Assembly (NCBI RefSeq): GCF_904848585.1
Contig: NZ_CAJHCR010000002.1
Coordinates: 496,001-560,000, forward strand
Source: Paraburkholderia kirstenboschensis
GTDB lineage: Bacteria > Pseudomonadota > Gammaproteobacteria > Burkholderiales > Burkholderiaceae
DNA: 64,000 nt
Direction of reading: 5' to 3'
Positions 55,765-64,000 of the stretch are shown in pieces (position 1 is the stretch's first letter; each line of letters opens with the position of its first letter). Below the pieces are notes generated by a model. That model made no database searches. It saw only the letters and a program-made list of their open reading frames with translations, and had not been told where the DNA came from. Position numbers and translations under genes: made by a program.

Positions 55765-56316
55765 TCAACCGCGCGAGCGCAGCGGCGACAACAGACTGCC
55801 GATCAACGACGAAGCAACGCTAGCAAGACTCGAGCGCGTCCAGCCGCTCTTCGAACCCGTGGCGCTCCACACGACCTGGCCCGATGCGACGTCGATCAGT
55901 TCGAAGGTGACGCCCGCTACCGGCTCGCCGTCCACGCCGACCTTGTAGCGCCACTCTTCCACCGCGCCGGTCAGCACGTATTTCACGTGCTGCTCACGCG
56001 CCCAGGCGAGCTTTTTCTCGCCGAGCTCGCGCTGCGCGGTATCGAACATCGCGTTCGCCGATGCATCGACGGGAGCGATCCGCACGTCCGTCAGGCCGTT
56101 CGCGCGCAGCGTGTTGGCCGCGATCGCAGCCGCGCTGCTGCCCGCTGCCGGCGTTTCGGTGAAGTTCGCCATCGACACGACCGCAACCGAGTCCTTGACG
56201 CCGAGCGCCGGCGAACCCGTTTGACGGATAGAACCGCACGCGCCGAGCACGAGTGCCGTCGCCGTCACCGTCGCGGACCATTTGACGAGGCCGGACCATC
56301 TTTTCATGTTGTTCAT
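55765..56316 (-). CDS. pelC: Pel lipoprotein PelC
   Basis: Outer-membrane lipoprotein of 183 residues with lipobox LVLGAC at C27. In P. aeruginosa PelC forms a dodecameric ring under the PelB porin that guides the cationic polymer. The mature domain is alpha/beta (VAVVSMANFTETPAAGSSAA, YVLTGAVEEWRYKVGVDGEP). The start has GAGGAG 7 bases upstream. It lies 76 bases after pelB. Confidence 0.9.
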   Translation of the reverse strand: MNNMKRWSGLVKWSATVTATALVLGACGSIRQTGSPALGVKDSVAVVSMANFTETPAAGSSAAAIAANTLRANGLTDVRIAPVDASANAMFDTAQRELGEKKLAWAREQHVKYVLTGAVEEWRYKVGVDGEPVAGVTFELIDVASGQVVWSATGSKSGWTRSSLASVASSLIGSLLSPLRSRG

Positions 56317-56392
56317 CGAACCACTCCTCAGTAACGTCGTTATTCGTCGCAGGCGCGATGCGCCCGCGGTGTCAGTCGAACAGAATCGGTAA

Positions 56393-59300
56393 TCAGTAGT
56401 ACCAGCTATAGCGCGCGCCCAGCACCGTGACAGGCGTGCCGATCTTCGAGACGCGCTGGTGCTGCAGGAACACGGCCGCGTGATCGCCGCCGAACACGGT
56501 GCCCGCGATACCCACGCTCATTTGCGGCCCCCAGCCCTGTATCGAATCGTGCAGCAGGCCGACGTCGAAGAAAGGCCGCCAGCGGTGCGTGTACTGTTCG
56601 AGAAGATCGTTGCCCGCGCCGAAGAAGAAGCCGTATTGCGTGTAGGTGTCGGGCATGAAGTCGCGCGGCGTGGCCGGTTGCAGCGCGACCGGCAATAGAC
56701 GCGAGATCAGGCCGTCGGCCTGGCCGCTCGCGCCGTAGCCGCCGTGCGTAATGAGCGCGCGCAGCGTGTAATCCGGGTACTGCGTGCGAATCCGGTAACT
56801 CACTTCACCCGTCGACAGCACGCCGCTTCCCAGATAGGTGCGCGCCTGGCTATAGAAACGGTCCGCCTCCACACTGCCCGTGACCGTGATGTGCTGCGTC
56901 ATGCGATACGTGAAATCGCCGATCACGTTGTCCTTCATGCCGCCGACCAGCAGCGTCTGGGTTTCGTCCGCGACCTGATTGCGGCCGGCGCGCAGCCCGA
57001 GCGTCAGGGCCGAGTTGCGGCCCACCTCGCCCGCCACATCGAGCGTGTAGAACGAGCTCAATGCAACGCGCCGCCCGCCCGTGATCGTGAACGACGTGTC
57101 GCGCGTGCGCCGCTCGCCGTAGATGTTGAGCCAACGGTCCACCGAAGGCACGTTGACCAGCTGGGTGATGTCGGTCGAATGCTGGAAATGCTGTACTGAA
57201 GTCACGCCAACCAGATAACGCTCGGCGATCTTGCGGCTGCCGGCGAGCGTCGCCTCGACGTAATCGAGCGGATGCTCGACGTAGTTCGTGACATTCGCGT
57301 CGATGGATTGCGGCCAGTCGAGCGCCGTCTCCGTAACCCGCGTGTGAAGTTCGGTGTCTTCGGGCGCGCCGCCAAGGGCGTCGAACGCAAGCTGCTGCGC
57401 GCGATCGGGGTGGTCGACGGCGATCGTCGCATCGATGCGGTCGTAGACCGGCAAGCGCGAGCGTTCCAGGTCGAGCAGGCGCTCCATCTCGCCTACGTTG
57501 TTCTCGGCGAGCGCGATGGTGAGCCGCGCGTCGGCGGGACGCGACAGGCGTTCGGCATACTGCTGCGCGAGCCAGCGCTTCGCAAGCGGATTGCTTTCGT
57601 GCGACAGCGCCCAGGCAACCGCGACGTCCTTCGCGACCGCGCCGCGCACTTGCGCGTTTTGCGGCAGATCGGCGCCTTGCATCGGCGCGCCGCCGGGCAA
57701 ACCCTTCGCGTTACCGATCAGGGTGCGGCGCAGTTGCGCGATGTCGGCCGGTGCTGCGTGCGTGGACATGAGGTCGTCGAGCAATGCGGCGGAGACGTCC
57801 CCCGTTGCAAACTCCGTCGACAAGGTCACACGCCGGCCGCGCAGATCGGCCGCAGTCTCGGCGTCCTGCGCGGCGCGGCCGCGCATCGACGCGCGTTGCG
57901 CGCCGTGAAGCTTCGTGAGTTTCGCCTGCTCGTCCTGCAGTTGCAGCCACACCTTCTTACGGATTGTCCAGGCAAGTCCCGCGTGCCCCGACTGTTCCTG
58001 TGCGTCGGCATAGGTGAGGAGCCAAAGCGGATCGCGCGACATCATGCCCGCCTGCCGGCGCAGATAGTCGAGCGCAGCGACGGGCCGGTTCAGCCGCATT
58101 TCAGCGGCGGCGAACGGGCCCCACAGCGCCGAGCTTTGAGCGGCGCTGCCGCGCCAGCGCTTGAGCGCGGCGCGCAGGTCCGCGTCGCTGCCGTAGTCGA
58201 CGAGGGTCCACAGATACGCGGCGCTCACGTCGGAGCCCGCGCCAGGCAGATCGACCGCACGCGTCAGATCGGCAAGCGCGTTTTGCGGCTCACCCATCAG
58301 GCGATAGTATTCGGCGCGCACGCCGAGCAATGCGGGCGACGCCTCGGCGGTCTTGCGCTCGTCCGGCGTCAGATTCGCGAGGAGCGTCGCGATCCGGTCC
58401 AATGCCTGGGCGTCCAGGTAGTAGTAAATCGCGTCGCGCAACGCACGCGCCGTGTGTTCGCGATGAAAGCGCAATTCGGCGATGCGGCCCGCGTCGATCG
58501 GATATGGATCGTAGAAATCCGTCATTTCGCCGAGGTCTTCGCGCGTCGCCACGCCGTTCGCGAGCAGGTGGCGATACGCTTCGTTGGCGTCGTCGTCGCG
58601 TTGCTGCAGCCGCGCCAGTTCGGCGTAGTTGCGCCAGAAAACTTCGTCGCTGTCTTTTGCGCCGGCGCGCGCGGCGGACAACGCGGCGAGCGAGGCGCGA
58701 TAGTCGCCCTTGCGGTACAGCACACTCGCGGTGCGCAGCGCAGCCGTTGCGTCGTTCGGATGACGGGCCTGCACCGCACGGTATGTAGCAAGCGCCTCGT
58801 CGTCGTGCCCTGCTCGCTCGGCAAGCCCGCCTATGCGTTGATCGATCGCATCGCCGTTCGCGCCGCGCGGCAGCGAACGCAGGAACGCCAGACCGTCGTC
58901 GGGACGGCCAAGGCGTTCATAGGTGGCGGTGACGCTGTCGACGAGTTTCATGTCGCCGGGCTTCGCGCGCGCCTGGTGAACCAGCGCGACGAGATACGCT
59001 TCGTCGTCGTTGAGCATGGGTGCGATACGCAGCACGTTTTGCCAGCCGACAGGATCGTTCGACATCTGCGCATATTCGAGCCACGACTTCAGCGCGAGCG
59101 ACGGGTCGCGGTTCCATTCCGCCACTTCAGCGAGTCGCTTGACCCACAGTGCGGAGCGCGGGTCGCGCCGCACCTGTTGCGCGGCGATTTTTTGCGCGTT
59201 GGGCAGGTCGCCGGATTCGACGAACGCCTGGAATACGGTGTTCGCGATGCCGGAGTCCGGGTTAGCCGGGTTAGTCGGGGTCGCTGCGCTTGCCGGGGTC

Positions 59301-60319
59301 GCAGCAGTCGCGACGCGAACGACGTGCACCGTGCCAGGCTTTTGCGCCTCGCCGCGCATCGCCTCGCGCAGACTCGCGAGCATGAAGCCACCGTGCCGCG
59401 CGACAGGCCCGTCCATATACGAATATTGCGCGCGCTGCGAAGGCAGTGCTTGCGGCGGCATCTCACGCAATTCGTTCGACGTGTAGCGCGCCAGCATCTT
59501 CGCGTAGCGATCGACGGCTTGCGGACGATTCGCGGCGCGCGCGAGATTGAGCAGCACCACCAGCGTCGCCGGGTCGTCAGCGAGCGTGCTGCCGTGCGTG
59601 TCCGCCGCGGCAAGCGCGTCGTCGAGCAGATTGCCCGACTGCAACGCGCGCAGGCCGGCCACGAAACAATGGCGCTGTTCGTCGCGCGTGCGGGCTGCTG
59701 CCTGCTGACGGAACCAGGCATCCGCAGCCGCTCGATAGTCGCCCACTTGCAGCGCGTAGCGCGTGATCTGCGTGTCCCACTTGTTGCGGCCATCGGGATC
59801 GTTTGCCGACAGCCGCGCGTAAAGCTGCACCGCGAGATCGGGCAGGCCGACGGCAGCCGCGCGCTGCGCGAGCCATTCGAGGTCCTTCGGCGCCCACTGC
59901 AGCTTGGCCGCTTCCTGCAAATGCACGCGCAGATCGCTCAGCTCGCGGGCGCGGCGCGGATCGTCTTCGGCAATCGCAAACGTGCGTTGCTCCGCCACCG
60001 AAAGACGCAGCATCGTCGCGGTGCGATGCATGTCGTCGGTGCCGAGCGCATCCATGCGCGCGGCGATCCGCTCGGTGTCGGCGGTGCGTCCCAGATACGA
60101 ATACTGCGCGCCGAGCAAGGAGAGAAACTCCTCGTTATCCGGCCGTACCTTCGACCATGCTTCCAGATACGCGACGCTCAGGTCGCTGGGCGCGCCGACC
60201 GACGCCACGCGCTGGCGCAAGCCGCCGCGCGGCGACACGCCGTATATCGTCAGCAGTACGACGCCTGCCATCAGACAGACGAGCCAGGTCGGTGCGATAC
60301 GGGGACGTTTAGCGCTCAC
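56393..60319 (-). CDS. pelB: Pel outer-membrane porin and TPR scaffold PelB
   Basis: Protein of 1308 residues. An N-terminal membrane anchor (residues about 11-27, TWLVCLMAGVVLLTIYG) precedes a very long periplasmic helical TPR domain (about 30-980). A C-terminal beta-barrel of about 300 residues ends in RYSWYY, with aromatic C-terminal residues typical of outer-membrane proteins. PelB exports Pel and binds PelA and PelC. It is about 100 residues longer than in P. aeruginosa. The start is GTG 60319, overlapping pelA by 11 bases; an Ala/Thr/Pro-rich insertion lies near residue 345. Confidence 0.93.
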   Translation of the reverse strand: MSAKRPRIAPTWLVCLMAGVVLLTIYGVSPRGGLRQRVASVGAPSDLSVAYLEAWSKVRPDNEEFLSLLGAQYSYLGRTADTERIAARMDALGTDDMHRTATMLRLSVAEQRTFAIAEDDPRRARELSDLRVHLQEAAKLQWAPKDLEWLAQRAAAVGLPDLAVQLYARLSANDPDGRNKWDTQITRYALQVGDYRAAADAWFRQQAAARTRDEQRHCFVAGLRALQSGNLLDDALAAADTHGSTLADDPATLVVLLNLARAANRPQAVDRYAKMLARYTSNELREMPPQALPSQRAQYSYMDGPVARHGGFMLASLREAMRGEAQKPGTVHVVRVATAATPASAATPTNPANPDSGIANTVFQAFVESGDLPNAQKIAAQQVRRDPRSALWVKRLAEVAEWNRDPSLALKSWLEYAQMSNDPVGWQNVLRIAPMLNDDEAYLVALVHQARAKPGDMKLVDSVTATYERLGRPDDGLAFLRSLPRGANGDAIDQRIGGLAERAGHDDEALATYRAVQARHPNDATAALRTASVLYRKGDYRASLAALSAARAGAKDSDEVFWRNYAELARLQQRDDDANEAYRHLLANGVATREDLGEMTDFYDPYPIDAGRIAELRFHREHTARALRDAIYYYLDAQALDRIATLLANLTPDERKTAEASPALLGVRAEYYRLMGEPQNALADLTRAVDLPGAGSDVSAAYLWTLVDYGSDADLRAALKRWRGSAAQSSALWGPFAAAEMRLNRPVAALDYLRRQAGMMSRDPLWLLTYADAQEQSGHAGLAWTIRKKVWLQLQDEQAKLTKLHGAQRASMRGRAAQDAETAADLRGRRVTLSTEFATGDVSAALLDDLMSTHAAPADIAQLRRTLIGNAKGLPGGAPMQGADLPQNAQVRGAVAKDVAVAWALSHESNPLAKRWLAQQYAERLSRPADARLTIALAENNVGEMERLLDLERSRLPVYDRIDATIAVDHPDRAQQLAFDALGGAPEDTELHTRVTETALDWPQSIDANVTNYVEHPLDYVEATLAGSRKIAERYLVGVTSVQHFQHSTDITQLVNVPSVDRWLNIYGERRTRDTSFTITGGRRVALSSFYTLDVAGEVGRNSALTLGLRAGRNQVADETQTLLVGGMKDNVIGDFTYRMTQHITVTGSVEADRFYSQARTYLGSGVLSTGEVSYRIRTQYPDYTLRALITHGGYGASGQADGLISRLLPVALQPATPRDFMPDTYTQYGFFFGAGNDLLEQYTHRWRPFFDVGLLHDSIQGWGPQMSVGIAGTVFGGDHAAVFLQHQRVSKIGTPVTVLGARYSWYY

Positions 60320-63248
60320 AGGAAATCTCGACGGGCTGATAGTTCACCTGCAGACCGGCGGAGGCCGGCGTATCGAAGCGCAAGCCCGCGGCGTCACGGT
60401 GTGTGGCGACGGGACGTCCGGCGACACTCACGCTGCAAGTGCCCGCGTGGGCGAGTCTGACGAACGGCTGGTAGTAGCCCCCGAATTCGAACGACATGCC
60501 GTTTGCGTTGCGCCTGAAGTTGCGAACGAAGCCGTTCGCTTCGGCGATGTAGGGCAATGCGGCTGCTTTCGGAAGCGCTCCGGCGGAGCTATCGCGGGCA
60601 TCGGCACCGTTGAACGACACGCGAGCGGCGCCGTCAGCGATGTGGATATACGTGCCGTCCGGGCCGCTCGAATAGCCGGTGACACCGGCCGATGCGTGCA
60701 GATCCGGCGCCGTCGACAGCGGCCAGTGCAACTCGCGCACGTCCCCATTGCCGCGCACGATCCAGTCGCCGTCCACGGGCTTCCCGGCATTGGCACCCGC
60801 TTCCGCATCGACGTCGCCACGCACCGCGCGTGCGACCGCGAACGAACGCCAGTCGAGCACCTTCTGCGTGTAGTCGGTCATCTGCACGGGCAGCACGGCT
60901 TGCTTGAGCACGGCCGTGAAAATCTGGTCTAGCGCGTGCAGCGAAGCGACCTTCGTGCCGCTATACATGTGGTAGTACAGGTCGATCGGCTTGAAGCGCA
61001 ACGGCTTGTCGGTCATGTCGAACGTTTCGAGCACGCGCGTGAAGCCGTAGAACGGGCCCAGCCAGTCGTTCGTGTAAACGTTCTCGTCCTGATTCGGCGC
61101 GTACACCTGATACGCACCCGGCCCCTTGTCGACGCCGATCGGCGCGATGTTGGTCCAGCTGCTCGCGCTCTTCGTAATGACGGTGTCGCCGCCGTTCACG
61201 TTCGCGACGCCCGCCGCATAAACCTTGCGCACGACCAGCGCGGGCGGCTTGCAGTTGCCGGGCCATTGCAGGATGGTCGTCTTCTTGCCGGGAGGCGCAA
61301 GGCGCGTGTTGATGTAATCGATCGAGCCCGTTACCTCCCGGTCGATGTCGAACGTGTAGTTCGGAATGTTCAGCGAGAACGCAGTATCGCCACCTCCGCG
61401 GTCCACACGTTCGCCCGTCTTCGCGTCCACGCTGCCCCAGTCGAACGGATGCGAGTAGGTATGAGTGCCGATTGCGACGTACGGCAGCGCGAACATCTTG
61501 CGAGCGATCTCTTCCAGGCGCGGCGAGATTTTCGGGTAAAGACCCGTCGGCCCCACTTCGCCCTCGATGACGGAGAGCGTCATCGGCACCTTGTAACGCG
61601 TAAAAATCTGCTGATACAGCGCTTCGCCCGAATAGTCCGCGCCGGGGAATTCAGCGCGCGAGGCGAAACCGTCACCGTCGACGTGCGACATGAAGAGGCG
61701 CCGCCCGTTTTCCGTGGTAACGCTCGGCGACGGCATCTGTTGCAGACGCAATGCCGCGGAGAGGAACGAAATCGGTTGAATGGCCCAGCGTTCCTGGTCG
61801 ATGCCGTTGAGCGACACGACCGTGTACGGGCTCATCGCGAAGCCGCCCCATGGCGTGATCGCGACCGGGTCGAGCGTCGCCTGACCGCTCTTCACGCGCA
61901 GCAGCGGCCGGCTCGCGGCGCCGACCTGTACGCCCGTCAGATCGCGCGGGCCGAGCTTCGGATCGATCTCGAAGCCGATCATCGGATCGCGCGAGACGAC
62001 GTCCACCTTGTCGCTGAACGGACCCGGCACTGCCTGCAGATCGAGCGCGCGCCCTTCGTCCTCGGCCGCGTCGAAACCGAACTGGCCAAGAAACGCGACG
62101 GGAATGTGCGAGGCGATGCGCGCATCGACCCATCTGCGCCACAGGGCGCTGTCCTGCGTGCCGCTGCCCTGTAGCCACGCAACGACGCCGGCGTAGCGGT
62201 CGGGCGTAATGTCATCGGGAAGCGCGCCGTTGACGTTCGCGTACTCGACGTCATAGCCGAGATAGTTCAGCGGCATTGCCAGGTCGCGTACGCCGGGGGT
62301 TTCGTCAAGCAGCAGGTCCTCGCCCGTGTCCTGCACGACGAGCACCTTGCGCGGCAGCACCTCGATTGCGCCGATGCCGACCACGTCGCGCGCCACGTCT
62401 GTCACGTAGGGCGTGACGCCCGCCGCTACCACTTGCGCGGCCGTCCTGCGCGCGCACGCGCGGTCATCGGCGGCGCAATATTCGATCGACACGACGGGCA
62501 CGCCCGTCTGCCGCATAAACGCTTGCGCAGCGGCGACGCGCGCCGCACGGTCGTCCGCGGAAACGACGATCTGTCCGGCACCGCTCGCGCTCGCGCCGCT
62601 GACGAGCGACGGACCCACCACCGCATACAGCCCTTTCGCATGCGGCATGGCGAGCTTCAGCGCGTCATCGCCGCCGATCACGATTCGCGCGTCGGGGTGC
62701 GCCGCGCGGATCGCGTCGATCGAAGCAAGCGCTTGCGGCGTGTCGAGCAGGAACCCGCGATAACCGCGCTGCCACAGCGGTTCGATTGCGCTCGCGACGA
62801 ATGCACTGGGCGTGCTGACAGCGGCATCCGCACGGGTGCGCGCGAGCCATACGGTATGGCGCAACGAGTTCGCGGACGGATCGAAACCACGCGAGGGATC
62901 GACGACGACGGCGTCGAAGGCTTGTAGCAGATCGACCGGCACATTGGCGCCGTCGAAAAACGCGAGATTGACCGATGGCGCGGGACGCGCTTGCGCAGTG
63001 CGCGCTTCTGCCTGAGCTAGCGGTTGCGCGGGTAACGTCGCGGATTGGGATTGAGATTGCGGTTGGGTCGACTGAGCGTTCGCGCTCCCGTAGACAATCG
63101 CGAGCGCCGCCAGGACAGCGCACTCAGACACGCGCATGAGCCGCGGGCGAGCACGTCCACGTTCGAGACGCGTCGGCCTCGGCTCGCCGGCCGGTGCGTC
63201 GCAAAGCGCCAGCCGCGCACCACCAATCGTTTGAATCCCCAATGGCAT
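60309..63248 (-). CDS. pelA: PelA, Pel deacetylase with a degenerate hydrolase domain
   Basis: Large exported protein of 979 residues from ATG 63248; an alternative ATG at 63137 (942 residues) starts right at a signal peptide (MRVSECAVLAALAIVYGSAN). It has an N-terminal hydrolase-like domain (about 92-295), a reductase-like middle domain (about 298-500) and a polysaccharide deacetylase. The deacetylase residues are present: D524 and D526 in SHVDGDGF, H596 and H600 in GTHTYSHPF. In the first domain the residue equivalent to the catalytic Glu is Pro213 (YAVVGPSLVSG), and the second Asp of the FLDTLDS motif is lost. Deacetylation should work; hydrolysis probably not. Confidence 0.9.
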   Translation of the reverse strand: MPLGIQTIGGARLALCDAPAGEPRPTRLERGRARPRLMRVSECAVLAALAIVYGSANAQSTQPQSQSQSATLPAQPLAQAEARTAQARPAPSVNLAFFDGANVPVDLLQAFDAVVVDPSRGFDPSANSLRHTVWLARTRADAAVSTPSAFVASAIEPLWQRGYRGFLLDTPQALASIDAIRAAHPDARIVIGGDDALKLAMPHAKGLYAVVGPSLVSGASASGAGQIVVSADDRAARVAAAQAFMRQTGVPVVSIEYCAADDRACARRTAAQVVAAGVTPYVTDVARDVVGIGAIEVLPRKVLVVQDTGEDLLLDETPGVRDLAMPLNYLGYDVEYANVNGALPDDITPDRYAGVVAWLQGSGTQDSALWRRWVDARIASHIPVAFLGQFGFDAAEDEGRALDLQAVPGPFSDKVDVVSRDPMIGFEIDPKLGPRDLTGVQVGAASRPLLRVKSGQATLDPVAITPWGGFAMSPYTVVSLNGIDQERWAIQPISFLSAALRLQQMPSPSVTTENGRRLFMSHVDGDGFASRAEFPGADYSGEALYQQIFTRYKVPMTLSVIEGEVGPTGLYPKISPRLEEIARKMFALPYVAIGTHTYSHPFDWGSVDAKTGERVDRGGGDTAFSLNIPNYTFDIDREVTGSIDYINTRLAPPGKKTTILQWPGNCKPPALVVRKVYAAGVANVNGGDTVITKSASSWTNIAPIGVDKGPGAYQVYAPNQDENVYTNDWLGPFYGFTRVLETFDMTDKPLRFKPIDLYYHMYSGTKVASLHALDQIFTAVLKQAVLPVQMTDYTQKVLDWRSFAVARAVRGDVDAEAGANAGKPVDGDWIVRGNGDVRELHWPLSTAPDLHASAGVTGYSSGPDGTYIHIADGAARVSFNGADARDSSAGALPKAAALPYIAEANGFVRNFRRNANGMSFEFGGYYQPFVRLAHAGTCSVSVAGRPVATHRDAAGLRFDTPASAGLQVNYQPVEISCER

Positions 63249-64000
63249 GTGATTTCTTCTTCGGTTTATTGCTCTTTTACCGACCGCTTTGAACGCGGCT
63301 TTTCTTTGGGTTTTACCGCAGCCCACTCGATTGACCGCCCCGATTGACCGCCCCTTTTGACGCGCTCTCCGCCGACCTTTACAACGGTGTAATGAAACAC
63401 CGTCAGCACCCCCTCTGACGTTAAAAGCCGACCGCGTCCAGGCTGCGCATTCTAATGGCAGTGTTTTCAAATTGCACGAGTATTCTGGGGCTCGGGTTTT
63501 TTACCAACAATCGCCAAAAACGTCCCAAACATCAAAGAACTAGTGTGCTACTCAACTCTATATAAGGCCGCAAACGTTTTACGTCTTCACGATCCGCAGG
63601 GTCGAAAATCATTTGGCCTGACAACAATTAACAATCAGGAATGATTTACCGTTTTCAGCGGGATCGTTCAAGCAGGGTTAAGCGGGCAACCTTAAGGCGG
63701 ATGCCGCCGGGTACGGTGCCAGGTACGGTGCCAGGCCCGGTGCAAGCGGAATCGTCACCGCAGGACATGGCTATTTAGGCGCCTCCTTGTGCAAGGAAGG
63801 GTCGCCAGCATTTTGCCGTTTCCGTTTTGATGAAGCACTTTTGCAATCGCGCCAATCAGATCCGGCCGTTGCGTCGCGAGTAGCTGACGTTGATTTGACG
63901 GCGGGGCTTCCCGTTAATGCGGCTATGTCGGGCGCATTTTGTTTCAAAGATTGGGCAGACAGCGGCCCAAGATTTAGCGATTTCTACGTCATGACACCCG
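63249..64000. promoter_or_regulatory. Upstream region of the pel operon
   Basis: 752 bases without a gene, in contrast to the dense coding elsewhere. The segment 63470-63660 is markedly AT-rich and probably contains the pel promoter and regulator sites. A pair of exact 13-bp direct repeats is at 63328 (listed separately) and a 12-bp unit GGTACGGTGCCA is repeated almost three times at 63710-63745. No recognisable gene is found up to the right edge. Confidence 0.5.
63328..63353. repeat. Two exact tandem 13-bp repeats upstream of pelA
   Basis: CGATTGACCGCCC occurs twice with no spacer (63328-63340, 63341-63353) and a third partial copy with TTTTGACGCGC follows. They lie about 80-105 bases upstream of the pelA start codon. 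Direct repeats with a TTGACC core here could be regulator binding sites. Confidence 0.6.

Noticed and set aside
57272-60460. Very long plus-strand open frame (over 1000 codons) opposite pelB
   Set aside because: It is the antisense shadow of a GC-rich gene: Arg/His-rich composition, no domain, and pelB on the other strand has clear anchor, TPR and barrel features.
49233-63248. A pelX-type epimerase gene in the pel cluster
   Set aside because: All frames are accounted for by pelA-G and the extra hydrolase; the only SDR in the window (40585-41496) is far away and not a UDP-sugar epimerase by motif.

Overview
The window is GC-rich, densely coded DNA that looks like a Burkholderia sensu lato chromosome, most likely Paraburkholderia. 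The evidence is gene content and order: the aru/ast arginine cluster in Pseudomonas-like order, a HutF/HutG-type hut operon, a pel operon, ArgP/ArgO, and HutH, HutU and glycogen proteins of typical beta-proteobacterial length. This assignment is inference from protein resemblance; no rRNA or tRNA gene was seen.

Layout. (1) 1-8719, minus strand: a likely aotQ-aotM-aotP-argR unit (basic amino acid uptake and an AraC-type ArgR) precedes astC-aruF-astA-astD-astB, the arginine succinyltransferase pathway; astB runs off the left edge. (2) 9042-10585: a patatin-like phospholipase and a lipoprotein with two BamE/SmpA-like repeats. (3) 11189-19205: an organosulfur region with an orphan sulfonate-type binding protein, a divergent LysR regulator, an operon with a four-domain rhodanese protein overlapping a thiol dioxygenase, a class II aldolase next to an SsuD-like monooxygenase, and a divergent second flavin monooxygenase. 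(4) 19316-25916: a secreted alpha/beta hydrolase, then glgC-glgA, pdxY and a small acidic protein. A perfect sigma-54 -24/-12 element and an array of 55-bp hairpin repeats lie upstream of glgC; a 16-bp tandem array begins at the glgA stop. (5) 26330-30556: a LivK-like binding protein, a DUF3857/transglutaminase protein, an HTH/coiled-coil protein and a tiny His-rich exported protein. (6) 30869-39211: hutH-C-U-D-I-F-G, converting histidine to glutamate plus formate, with HutC-type operators over the hutH promoter. (7) 39565-49212: a LysR/SDR pair, a small membrane protein, an ArsR-DUF899 unit whose operator overlaps the arsR-type start codon, a purine permease, a PRC-barrel lipoprotein coupled to an MFS transporter, and argP/argO. 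(8) 49233-63248, minus strand: a complete pelABCDEFG exopolysaccharide operon plus an eighth gene, a stand-alone PelA-type glycoside hydrolase.

Most notable. In the pel operon, the N-terminal hydrolase domain of PelA appears to have lost its catalytic glutamate, while the last gene encodes an intact version of the same domain; the operon seems to have moved the hydrolase function to a separate protein. Second, the sigma-54 element would, if used, give glgC a leader of about 0.6 kb containing the hairpin-repeat array. Three minisatellites of different unit length (11, 16 and 55 bp) occur within 11 kb.
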